DNA of 64,000 bases from Alternaria dauci (Eukaryota > Ascomycota > Dothideomycetes > Pleosporales > Pleosporaceae): contig NC_091272.1 in NCBI RefSeq assembly GCF_042100115.1, positions 3,038,001 to 3,102,000 on the forward strand, in the 5' to 3' direction. The notes below the pieces were generated by a model, which searched no databases, was not told the origin of the DNA, and worked only from the letters and a program-made list of their open reading frames with translations. Below are positions 23,184 to 35,900 of this stretch, piece by piece; within the stretch, counting starts at the first letter, position 1, and the number at the start of each line of letters is the position of its first letter. Made by a program: the position numbers and the translations under genes.

Positions 23184-23752
23184 ATGGCACTGGGCACAAA
23201 TCTCCCTTTCTGGCCAGCCTTGGTGTTTACTTACCTGGAGCCCAGTAAGCCCGGTCTCTCCTTCTCCTCCAACACCGCGCGACACCACCCAGACGCGTCC
23301 TTTAGGATCGTGAAAACTTGTCCTATCAATTCAAAGACTGTTCAGCTAAATATTCCGTAGTATCCGAGCTCCTAGGCGCCCATGCCGCCTTTACAGACCC
23401 CGTCTCTTTCACGAAGCGCCAACTCCCCGTTTCCTTCTCCCCAACGCCTCCGCCTCCTACTGCCGTACTGCTCGCCTACTCCCTCGGCAGCCTCTTCTTG
23501 ATGCTCGCCGCCCTAAATATCCTCTGCACGGCCATCACACGCGACGTGCGCACTACACGATACTACCTGATGATACTGGCGTGCGGGGATATGGGGCATA
23601 TGGCTGCAAACTACGTAGGCATGGGCAGCGAGGTGTTTTGGGATTATGATAGCTATAACGAGGTTATGGTGGGGAATGTGGCAATTACAATCGTGCTTTG
23701 GACAATGAGAGTTTTGACGCTGAGTGGAGTGTTTGGGCGGCTGGGGAGGTAA
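23184..23752 (+). CDS. Small DUF7704-like integral membrane protein
   Basis: Two exons, 23184-23244 and 23361-23752, give 150 residues. The first exon encodes MALGTNLPFWPALVFTYLEP, matching the 'LP-W-x-x-FTY-EP' opening I associate with the fungal DUF7704 family. The join restores EPISELLGAH across a 117-base intron (GTAAGC donor, CTAAA branch, GTAG acceptor). Three to four membrane segments follow, with a DMGHMAANY segment and an FWDYDSYNEVMVGN block near the end. Related fungal proteins have no known role and are sometimes found near secondary-metabolite genes. It is convergent with the peptide synthetase, only 181 bases from its stop codon, so a functional link is possible but unproven. 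Confidence 0.78.
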
Positions 23753-23933
23753 GTTGAAGGGACAATGGTAGGTTGAGTGGAACTATACTGTAGAAAGTCT
23801 ATATACGCTATCGGTCTAGATCAATTCATGAAGAAGTTGTAAAAAACACCCCGATCGTGAAAAGCAAGCAACTGTAAGAAGACCAGACGCCTGTTGTTCT
23901 TCGACCCCGAAAAAATTGAAAAATAATACACCT

Positions 23934-26900
23934 TTACAACTCCTCAATTTGTCTCCCTAAATCCCGTACCAGTTCCTCGCCGTCTCGTAGACTTATCATC
24001 TCAGTTGGTGCGAAGATGCCTACATCCAGAGCGCCATTGCGTATTGTGGCCTCGATATCGACAGCGTGCTGTGTATCCGTTAGTTTCTCTTCTATCCAGC
24101 TGGAGCTTATCGATGATATTGACTTACCAAGTATGCCCCATTTACGCGCTCATTCACTAGCTCAGGAGGTACCTCAAAGCTGCGATCCTCGACTGTCGAT
24201 ACCTTACTGACAGACTCTTGCCAGTGTTGAGCCGGTTCGATTGTGATACCCTCCCCCGTGTGTGCCTCTCCCTCTACCTCCTGTGTATCTGGCAGAGACA
24301 GAAAGTTGACAAATGTATCGACCTTGACACGAGTCCACTCATTGATCTCAAAAAGGTTTGCAGATGCATTCGCTGGGTTACTGATGTCTTGGAGATCGTG
24401 TTGAATTTCGCAAGCTAGCTCTTTGAGGTTCCGACCGAGTGGCGTCCTGACGCGAAGTGGTAGCAAGTTGACTGTAGGTACAACTGCGGATGCTATACAA
24501 TCGATTGGCAGCGAGCGATTCGCAAGGTAGACTCCTATGACCACATCCTCGTCTTTTCGGCTAGCTGAATTTGCAGCGTAGAGTTTTGCGTACGTAGCGA
24601 GGAAGATTGATTGCGCTGAAACACCATGTCGACGAGCGGTGGCCTCCAGATTTGAGGTTGATAACAGGGCTGGGACAAATACCTGAGTCTTCGTTTGTGG
24701 GCTCTCGGATGGTTGAATCAGGTGGTTCTGAGACAGGTTCGCGAGATATTTCTCCCAGAAAGCCTTCTTCTCCCTCATCGCCGATGCCGTGTGGCCGTTA
24801 GCGGCCACACGGGCGAACGTATCGTCCGATAGAGGTGTTGGAACGCCATTGCAGATGGATTGAAACCGTTGCATCATGAGAGGTAGACTAACACCATCGT
24901 ATAGTGCATGGTGGATCCTAAGTTTCAATGCCCAGCCATTCGCCGTTCGCGAGGCGAAGAGGTGCACCCACGGTTGCGTGGCAACGATAGCGCGCACATG
25001 TTTGCTGAGGATGTCGTGCTCATCGCCAGTAATGTCTGTGACAGACGCTTTTGCATCTTTCGACACGATTGCTACGTATGGCGTTCGATCATCGCCAGAA
25101 GATGCAAAGAAGGTCCGCAGAACAGGAGTTGTCGCAGTCAGGGCTTGCCATGAGTTGTTGAGGTCGCCGAATTCCATTACACCATTGATCTCGTAAGAGA
25201 ACTCCGCATAGAAGTTGCTACCTTTGGTGTTCAGCCACATCGACAGCATGTAGAGCTGTCCGGCGGTGACTGGAAGTATATCGGTGACACTGGCATCCTC
25301 GACGCCAGCTTGGTTCAAGATCTCTGCTCTATTCAGACCTCTTGTGGTTTCTCGAATGACTTCAAAAGGATCGGTATTGTTTTCCGGAGTCTGTGCGACG
25401 CGCTCGTCCAAAAGCCTGGCCATGTTCTGGATCGTACCAGCTCGAAGCATATCGCCAACGCTGAGAACGATGCCTTGCTTGCGAAGAAGAGAAGAGACTT
25501 TGATCGCGCTGATAGAGTCCAGCCCCATGTGGAAGATAGTCATATCACTTGTGATGTCATCTTCGGATGTCTTGGATACCGAAGCGAGGGTTTCGCGGAT
25601 CTTGCGAGCTGTTGCTGTATGTGGTAGATCTTTAGCATCCTTTTCGTTGATTGCTTCCGGATTGCTGATCGTATGAGATTCTTCTTTCATGAAAGCCGGC
25701 AAGCCGCATACGGAAGTGCCCTCTGTGGTGACCTCGATGACAGGCGCCTCTGGTCGGGCCATCAGGTACTTGAGCACGTCGTCCATTCGATATAATAGCT
25801 GCTTCGACCCTTCTCTATCGAGAAACTCCTCTTTGACCGCACAACGCCATACCAAAATGTCGTTCACCATTTCCATTTCGACACACAGCGAATACTCAAC
25901 GTCGCTGTGACCCTCGATACTCGTGTATAGCTTTTCTTCCTCATCTTGCTCTTGCTCTTGCTTTAGGCTCTTCTGATAAACGAACAGACTCTCGAATAGT
26001 CTCCCATCGACACCAGCCGCGGATAAAGCTTTCCGTAGGGGGTAGTGCTGCCACTCTTTGATGTTTGTGAAGTTGTCTTGTACGTAACGCACCATATCCA
26101 TTCCAGATCCGTGTAGGATGACCCGGATTGCAACCGTGTTCATAGTTGGGAACATTAGCTGAGATCGTTCATTGTCGTCCCTTCCAGAAAGTACGGATCC
26201 AAAAGTGATATCCAAACTCTGAGTATAGAACGCAGAGACGAGAGCAAAGATTGATTGACCAATGGTCTGCAATGAGACGTTGCTATTCCTTGCAAAAGCT
26301 TGCAGCTCTTCTACTCGAACTACACTGTTGTGCTCATGGCGATGAACGTAGCTGCTGGATTTGCTGGAGACATGTGATCGTCGAGGGAAGAAACTTTGCT
26401 CAGCGTCCGAAAGATAATCTTGCCAAAAGCCTGCAGAGGTAGATCCAGAAGCTGCGATAATGTTGGCCAGCGAACGTTCATAGTCGGGCCGAGGACTAAA
26501 TTGATCTTTGTATGCTCGGTGCACGTCGGTGTGCAGTAAGCTAAGAGACCATCCGTCGTATAGGGAGTGTCCGATAGCAAGGACAAGGTAGCAATTCTCC
26601 GGAGTATCGATGAAGCGAAGGCGGAAGGCAGGTGTCGAGAGCGAACTTTGTATGGCATCATGTCGAAGTTCATCGAATATTGATGTGAAGTCTGGCGTGT
26701 CCTCCAGCCTGAGGTGTGACCAGAAATTATGATACCCGTTGTGGACGATCTGTGCAAAAGAGCCGTCGATCTCTGGATCATCTACCTCCACGAAACCAGT
26801 CCGTAGGATCGGCGAGGCTGCAACAACTGCACTCCAGGCGTCTCGAAGCTTCTCCATGTCGACCCCAGGACGAAGCATGAGCACATCGTAGTTGTAGTAT

Positions 26901-29900
26901 CTTGTGTACTCTGATGCGACCATCTCAGCCACCATAGCTTCTTGTAATGGTGTCAGGGGAAGCACCTCTTGGATATCGGTGGCATCAGACAAATGATGTT
27001 CGACATATCTTCGCATCGACTGCTTGTAGGGTCCAAGATCCATTTGCGGAAGCTCTCTATCTGGTGCTTCCCTGGCTGAAATTTGCTGCACCATTTTCGC
27101 GATGGTCAGTCCGCGCGTAATGCCACTTACGGGAATGTTCACCCCACGTTTCTTTAGCTTCGAAGATAGCTTGATAGCATCAATACTGTCGAGTCCAAGC
27201 TCAAAGATAGAAGTAGCTTCATTGATACCAGCGGAATCAAGACCAGATAGGGTAGCGATCTCTTCCTTGATCTTGACCGCTTCGCTTGTCCATTCGAAAC
27301 TAGCTGTGTCACCAGTATCGTGGGTCGCTCCCGTCTCCAGTATCGTTCCGGTTTCTGCTATACCATTCACTCCAGCATTCGATTCTGGTATGCAAGACGG
27401 ATCTTGCAAGACCTGCCGCATTGCAGCCTCGAATCGATCAAGAAGTCCACCCACTAGAGTTCCATCTGCGACATGACCTTGAGCAACCAAGGTAAGTTTG
27501 AACACGTCGCCAGTTTTCTGCTCGATTTCCAAAGCCAAAGGATAGTCAGCGACGGCGTCATCATCCAAGATCTCCCAAACATCGTTCTTTGCCCACTCTT
27601 CCTCTCCTTGTGCGACTTGGTATGCAAAGAGATTGTCAAACAGCGGCTGATTCGGAACTCTCTTACACCACTTCATGACGTCCCTGAGTGCAGTGTGCTG
27701 GTAGGGATGAGCTTCGACGTTGAAGTCGTGTACTCTCTTGATGATCGACTTCCAAGACTCGCCGTGTTGAGAATGATGCTGATACGGTATGGTGTTGAAC
27801 ATGGGGCCTATAATGTGATCTGCACCTTCCAGATCAATGCTTCGTCCAGAAACTATCACCCCGGTTGTTACAGGGCCTCTGACGTGCTCTTGCAGCACGA
27901 ACAGCCAACAAGCTTGAGCGACGGCTTGTGCTGTAACATTGAGCTGACGCCTCACGCGGTCAAAATCCGTTAACGCATTCACCTCACGGGTGACTACAAC
28001 AGTAGTTCTGACTGGTCGGCTGGAAATACCGGGTAGATGGGAAGACTCGTTGGTCAGATGATCTTGCCAAAACTTCTTCGCTCCGTCGGCGACGTTTAGC
28101 GGGCCATGGGCGAGTGCAGTATGGAAAGCAGGTGCGACAGAATTCGCACCCTTGCCGTTGTAGAAGTTCCATACAGCCTGGAAGATCAGTCTGATGCTGT
28201 TGCCGTCGTAGAGGGCATGGAAGATATGTACGAGCAGCAACTTTTGCGTTGGGGTATTGACAAGATGCACCTCAAAGAGATTTCTCAGTTGACTTCGATT
28301 AAGCTTCAGCCAGTTGTGTCGCAATCTTTCTGTGTGCTCGACAAGTTCTTGGTCTTTGGCTAAAATTTGCATTGTCCCACTCAATGGGACGCCACCAAGA
28401 ACTGCTTGCACATGCCCCTCTTCTGTGTTGACAAAGGCCGTGCGAAGTATCGGGGTTGAAGCATGTACATCTTCCCATGCCGCTCGAAGTTGCTGTTCGT
28501 TGACGCTGTCATGTAGCTTGAAATGGAAGGTATTGAAATACAGCCCATTGTTGCTTTCCAAAGACCTTGCAATCATACCTTGTTGCAAAGGGGTACTTGG
28601 CGCGAGAACTTCGATTCTACTAGATTCAACCGATAGTGACTGTGCGACGCTATGTCTGTAGCGATGCCGAACTGCATGGATGGCTTGTTGTACGGCGAGG
28701 AAAGATCCATGGTGTCGATCGACAGAGCCGCCAGAGTGTAAGGCTTTCGCAAGACGACGAATGGTAGGACATCGCATCACTAAAGATGCGCTAGCAGTTG
28801 CAAAGCCGGCCTGCTTGAGTCTGCGCGATACTCCGATCACAGAAATTGAATCCATACCCAGCTCAAAGAAGCTGGTATCCTTGCCAATAGATTCCTCGCT
28901 CACGGCCAGTGTTTGAGAGAGTGCATGGCGGAGCTTCTCGTCTTTTTTCGACCAGGTTTCGTCCGGGCGGTTTGTAGTGGCTGATAGAGCCTGCAACTCG
29001 TGGGAGGAAAGTGCTTCGTAAAGCTCTTTCAGCTTCTTGCCGTCAGCTTTGTTGTTGATGTTCAGTGGCATTGTCGTGAGAGGAACGAAGTGTGTGGGGA
29101 CCATGTATGGAGGAAGCCTTTCGGAACAAGCTTCTTTCGCACTCGCAATCCACTCGATCTTGTCTAGCTGGACCTGAAGTTGAGCTCTGGGATGGTTGCC
29201 ACAGACCAAGAAAGCTACTAATTGCTCTTTCTGTTGCTTCGGATGCTTCAGCACTAATGTTGCAACATCAGATATCGTCTTGCTGGACTGTTTGATGACA
29301 GAGTTAATCTCAGCAACTTCCAGGCGTTGACCCCGCAATTTGACCTGATCGTCTGCACGTCCCAGGAAGTCGAATGTATTGTCATGTAGGAGTCTGACTA
29401 GATCACCCGTCCGGTATACACGCTCGTCGAAACGCTTGAGATAAGGAAAGCGCTCCGCAGTCAGCTCTGGTCGATTGAGGTAGCCCTTGCCGACGAGTTT
29501 CCCCGAGACACAGAGCTCACCGACGCCGCCGCGTAAAACAGGGGTGTCGGAACCCGGATGGAGGACCAAGGATCCAACGTTGTCGAACTGAGGACCAATA
29601 TTCGAGGGTTTACCGTTGGCCGGAACGCGAGGGTACATGGTGCATCCTATCGTTGCTTCCGTTGGTCCATATCCATTGTAGATAACACCCTTTGGACCCC
29701 ATACGTCGAGGATCTCTTGTTTCAGACTCTCGCCACCAGTGATGAAGACGCCCTTACAAAGGCCGGGTACTTCATCTGGGTGAAGAATTTGGGCCAGACT
29801 GGGTGTCAGGTCAATGTGTGTAATATTGAGATCGGAAATAGATTTCGCCAAGTCTACGAAGATGAGGTCTCGGGGTGCTGAAACGACGCAGATACCAACA

Positions 29901-32900
29901 GACCAGCTCCAATACTGCTCAAGTACTGAAACGTCAAAATGGAACGAAGCAAACTGAAGCCATCGTGAGTTTGCATCCCAGTGTCCAGCGAACAAACGCT
30001 GGAAAGCGAGAAGCGCCTGCACCGCATTTTCATGGGTTAGTTCGCAGCCTTTAGGCGTTCCCGTAGTACCGGAAGTATATAAGCAGTAGCTACGATCCTG
30101 GACGTTGATGTCGTCGTTGCGTGAAAGCGTGGAGCCAGATAGTGTACGCCAGTCGATTTCATCGAGCTTCAGCACGGGCACACTGACGGTTCCCTCGAAC
30201 TTGGCAGCCTGGGAAGATAAAGATACCACGGTCTGGGCTCGCGAATCGTCAACGATATAAGTTTGACGTGCAGAAGGTGCACCGGGATCGATAGCGACAA
30301 AGCCGCAGCCAGACTTCAATATCCCCAGCATGGCGAAAGATGCTTCTGGACATTTCTCGAAGCACACACCAACCAGGCTGCCAGACTGAACCCCATAGGA
30401 GACAAGCAAGCGAGCAATTCTGTTCCCTTCTGCATTGAGCTCAGCATAAGTCCATTGCTCAACAGTCCGCTGCCCTTTGTCGTTCGCTGACACAAACTCA
30501 AATGCAATGCGCTCGGGGTACTTCATCGCAGTATGCTCGACCAGTTCGTGGAGTAGCCTGGCATTAGAGGGTAACTCGGGCTCCTTAGCGGGCGTGATAG
30601 AGTAGAGGCGCTCGGCATAGCGGGTCTCAACTGTAGGACTGCTTGTAGTATAGCTCTCCATCAAGTGATCTAGTTGTTCAAGGATCAAACTGGCCTGCTG
30701 CTCTGGAATGACATGCGGCAAGAACGTGAGCCGATACTCCAGGTGTCCGTCCACCGGCTCCAACTCAATCGAAACCGGGTACTCAATGGCCGCTCTTTCT
30801 TCGGCTACTTTCCATATGGTACCAGCCTCTGTTCGGGCGGGAAGCTTCTGATAAGCAAAGATGGTGTCGAAAAGTGCCTCATTAGGAAAGCCCATCAATG
30901 TCTGAATCTCCTTGATTGGTGTGAACTGATACTGCTGAATCTCAGTATTTAGCTCCATGATCTTTTTGAGGAATGCGGCTTTGTCGTTCATGATTGTACA
31001 TGCCACTGGTACAGTATTGATGCAGGGGAAGACAGCATCCTCTGCTCCTTCGAAGATTCGACCGGATAGCACAACTCCGCACGTTACTGAGCTTTCTCCG
31101 GTGTAAGCGCTTACTAAAGAAAGCCAGCTCACAACGCCTGCAGTCTGCATAGTGATTTCGGCATCACGACATCCGTCTTCGAGGACATGAAGAGGTTTCG
31201 TGGACTGGCGCGTGTAAACTAACGGAGGGCTTGGCTTGTATCTCAAAGGCGCAAGGTTGGGAAAGCGGGATGCGTTTGCAGTCTTTCCAAGGTTAGTCCA
31301 GAACTTCTCTCGATCGGCCGTTTTTGCACCGCTAAACTGAATGATGCTACTGATGGTTGCGTCGATAGATCTTGGTGACGGTAAAGGTTGATCCAGATAT
31401 GCAGCAGTAACCTCATCGAAGATGAACTGGAGACTTTGTGCGTCGAAAAGAGCATGTAATATGGCTAGGTCAAGAGCATAGTGATACTCGCCCTCAACGA
31501 TCCGCAATGCCCAAGGCGGTGAGTGCAAGTGCTTCAGAGACGCGTACCGTGTTTGCTTGATCCATTCATCGAATGAGTCTGAAGTATTGCCCGAGGTAAC
31601 AGTCCACGGTAGATCCAAAGATCCGGATGTGTACTCAATCATAGCAAAGGGGTGAAGTGGATCCCTGACATGAGCAAGTCCGGTTCTCAGTAGGCTATGA
31701 CGTTTCATCACCGTTGTCCATGCCCTCTTGAGTCTGCCGATATCCACATCCAACTCCAGTTGTAGGCGAAGAGAGTTCATATACACAGCTCCTTCCTTGG
31801 CCAGAAACTGCGATACCATACCGTTCTGGAGTGGAGTACAGGGACGGACGGCTAGAACGTCGCTATCCGGAATATCGTTATCGCTCAGTACCTGCGTTCT
31901 GTACTTGCGTTCAAAAGCACCGAAGTCAAAACCTGAGGACGTAAGCACATCTGACGGATTCCTCTGGTCTATAAATTCCGCAAGGTCGACGCAAGTGGTA
32001 CGTTTCAGAACATCAGTAGCGTTTACATGATAGCCTTGCTTCCGAAGTGCAGCAGCGACTTGAACTGCGCTGATACTATCAAGACCGAGTTGGTAGATCG
32101 AGGTTCTTGGCAAGATGTCGCCTCGGGGAGTATTGGACAGTCGCGCAAAAGTGTTTCGAACCTCAGTCTCTGTTTCGGTCCATTGATGGTTCGGTTCATT
32201 TGGACACCCGTTAGTAAGGGGTTCGGCACCTGCATGGTCTCTGAATATGTTGATCAATGCTTTCTTGTCGATCTTCCCAGCCATTGATCGTGGTATTTCA
32301 TCCAAGAAGAGGAAGAATTGGGGAACCATGTAAGACGGTAGGCGGCTGCTTAAAGTCTTCTTAAGCTCACGCTGAAGCTCGGCATGTCTGGTCTTTTCGG
32401 GCTTTTCATGTGAGACCAGGAAGGACACAAGCTGGTCTTTGCCAGTCTGGTCTTTCTTCATGATCTGTGTGGTCACAAAAGCAATGTCTGGAAGGATATC
32501 CTTGATGACGTGGTTAATTTCGCCAAGCTCCACCCTGAGCCCGCGAATCTTGACCTGATCGTCTGTGCGTCCCACGAACTCGAAATTTCCATCGCTCAGC
32601 ATTCGGACCAAGTCGCCACTCTTGTAGAATCGTTGACCATCACGGGTTACGAACTTCTCGCTTGTAAGATCAGGTTTGCCGAAGTAGCCTCGCGCAAGTT
32701 GTGCACCTCCGATATAGAGTTCACCCGTGCTTAGCACCGGCAAAGGTGAAACGCCTTGAGATGGGAAGATTGCGAAGGATGTCGTAGGGAAGGGCTTGCC
32801 AATGACTGAAGTTTTTGCATCGCTTGACATGGGGCTAATGGTGGTGCAGAACGCAGCTTCAGTAGGCCCGTACGAGTTTACACACGCACATCCCCATTCT

Positions 32901-35900
32901 TGTACAATAGCGGGCGACATGGCTTCTCCGATACAGTACAGCCACTTGACGCTCGGTACATCCGCTCTCTTGATTGATACAGCAACTGAAGGTGTAAGAT
33001 CGAGCAAGTCGGCCTGCAGAGAATTGATGACCTTAGGCAGATCATTCAACAGGTCATCTTGTTCCGCGGTACAAAGGGTGAAGCCGAACGTCCAGGCCAG
33101 GAAACAATCGTAGTAACACATGTCAAATGTCACAGCCGCATACTGCAGTAGTCTTGAAGATGAGCTCCAAGGGACGCGAGATTTGGAGCTCAAAACGGTT
33201 TGGATTGGAGCGCGGTGTTCCATGCTGACTGCTTTCGGTACGCCTGTGGAGCCAGAGGTGAAGAGGCAATAGGCTAGGTTTGAGTCTCCTAGACCAGGAA
33301 TGACAGGATTACTATGCAAAGCGGGTGGAATAGCTTGAACATTGACAATGGTCGCTTTGGTTAGATTCTTGGGAAGCATCGAGTCATCCGAACAAAGCAC
33401 CAGCTTCGGCTTCAACTCCTGAAGCATGACCTTTCTGCGTGCTTCGGGTAGACTAGGATGTACCGGCGCAAAAGCGGCTCCAGCTTTGAGAACCCCCAGT
33501 ATGCTTGCATAGAACTGTGGGCTCTTGTGTATGTGAACTGACACAATGTCTTCAGGTCCAATCTTTGCTTCAATGAGCGTATGCGCAATGCTGTTTGCGT
33601 TTTCGTTCAAAGTATTGAAAGACCAAGTCGTCTTCTTGTTATCCGGGAGCAAGAAGTCTAGCGCGACACGTTCTGGGTACGACGCTGCCATGAGTTCGAA
33701 ACCGGAATGTAGCAAGGCAGTTTCGGTTTCGAATCGCTCATAGTTTATATTGGACTCCGCTCGGAGATGGACGGGCAACTTCGTCATGTCAACAGCGGTG
33801 GCATTCGGAGACGCAACCAACGATGATAAGCAGGCTTCGTAAGTCTCCATGACCAGTAGAGCCTCCGTTTTGGACAGTAGTGAGGTTTGATAGTGTAGGA
33901 TTAGCTCCAAGGTATTTGCAGTTTGGTCTTGAACGATCTCGCATACTACAGGTAGATCCATATCGCCCAGGTCTTGTTCAAGGGTCCAAATAGAAGAATA
34001 CAGTGATGACTTCGGTTGCTGAAGTATGACAAGAGTGTCAAAAAGACGGCCACCCTCCTGAAGCACCATGTTCTGTATGCGACGAAGCGGAGTCAGCTGA
34101 TGAGCCAGTGATTCAATACTGAGATTATGTGTCAGGCGCATCAAAGCATGATTGGACCGTTGGAAATCGAAGTTGACGCGAACAGGCAAAGTGTTAAAGC
34201 AAGGAGCGACAATGCGCTCGACGTTGTCTCCAGCAATGCTGCGCCCACTGACGACATTTCCGAAGCAGATGTCGTTCTCACCCGTGTAGAAGTGCAGCAG
34301 TTTTGCCCAGGCGGCCTGTACCATCGCCAGTAATGACACTGACATGTTCTGACATGCTCCACGTACACTATTGAGCAGCAGTTGTAGACGTTGTGACGAG
34401 GTTGCGGATTTTCCAGGAACTCTCGAGCTGTTACTGGTAAGAGTAGGAAAGAGAGTGGGCTCAAGGCCTCCCAATAGAGCAGCCCAGTATGCGTCACCCT
34501 CTGTATAGTTCTGATGAAGCATTTGTTGCAGGTACACATCGTAAGGGACTGGTGGTAGCAGCTTGAAGCCGAGGTATAAGTCTTGTATCTCTTCGAGAAG
34601 GGTGGAAATTGCAATGCCGTCATAGAGCGCATGGTGGCAACTAAATAGCAACTTCATGGACGGTCCATCCTGAGCCAACGCAAAGTAAACCGGAGGCTTC
34701 TCGGCACGAAGGAGATCGGAGATGATGCTGTGCGTGTGCGATGGCAGCTCGTCTGTAAAATCATGGAATTGCCAATTCAAGCCGGTATCGCGTAGAACGA
34801 CTTGCGCGAACGCGAATGATGGGTCTTCAGTGCCAACAAAACAAGTCCGAAAAATCTCGTGTCGCTGAACCATGCTCTTCCAGCATTTCTGCAGCCGAGA
34901 AACATCTCCTTTGACATCAAAAACCATCGTGTTGCAGTACGCGGAGCCTTCGAATGACTGACCACTTGACAGCATTGCTTCTTGAAGTGGTGTACATGGT
35001 AGTATCCTTGCCACCTGGTACTCGCCGCCATCATAGCGCGTAAGAATTCGAGACACTTCATCTGGTTTGAGAAAGTTGTTCAAGTTGACGGTTGGGGGCT
35101 TGGTCGTTTGTTGTGTTGGTGAATGCTGGCGCATATCGTGAATAGACGCTAGTCGAGCAATTGACGAGTTCTTTAGCACCGTCGAGATGGCAAAGTCGCC
35201 TAGATCTAGTGTTCGAAGTCTACTACAAAAGCGTATAGCTGACACAGAATCTAAACCCACGTTGAAAAACGACGAAGTTCGCCGAAGTTCTTTCGACGAT
35301 ATGCCGAGTGTCCATGCAAGAGCCTGGGCTACGTCTTTCTCCCACGGCGATGATATCTCTGAAACCTCGTCGGTGTCGGTCGATTGCATAGTGATTTCCA
35401 ATTGGTCTTCCGTTAGATTCCAGAATAGGTCTTTAAGGAGACTTTTATCAATCTTGGCCTGCATTGTCATTGGGAGGCGTGATATGGGAATAAGATATGA
35501 AGGAACCATGTATGAAGGTAAACGTTGCGACAACAGGCCGAATAGATCTGACCTCACCGATTCGGACTCCGCGGGGTCCAAGCGCTGGAAATTGTCAGAT
35601 GCGGCTGTAACAGGTACCCAGAAGATGACCAGTGTTTGCGCATTGTTGGGACGCGGTAAGAGAAGAGTGACACAGTCTTGCACTGATCCATGATCGAGCA
35701 TGACCGAGGTGATTTCACCAAGCTCGACACGCTGACCAAGAATCTTAACTTGATCGTCCGAACGACCCCTGGAAAGTATGGATTCATCAGGCAACAGGAT
35801 ACCCATGTCACCTGACCGATATAACCTCCCGTAGATAGGATGATTGATGATTTTTGTGGCGTTCAGTTCCGGGCGATTCAGGTAGCCACGAAAGACCTGG

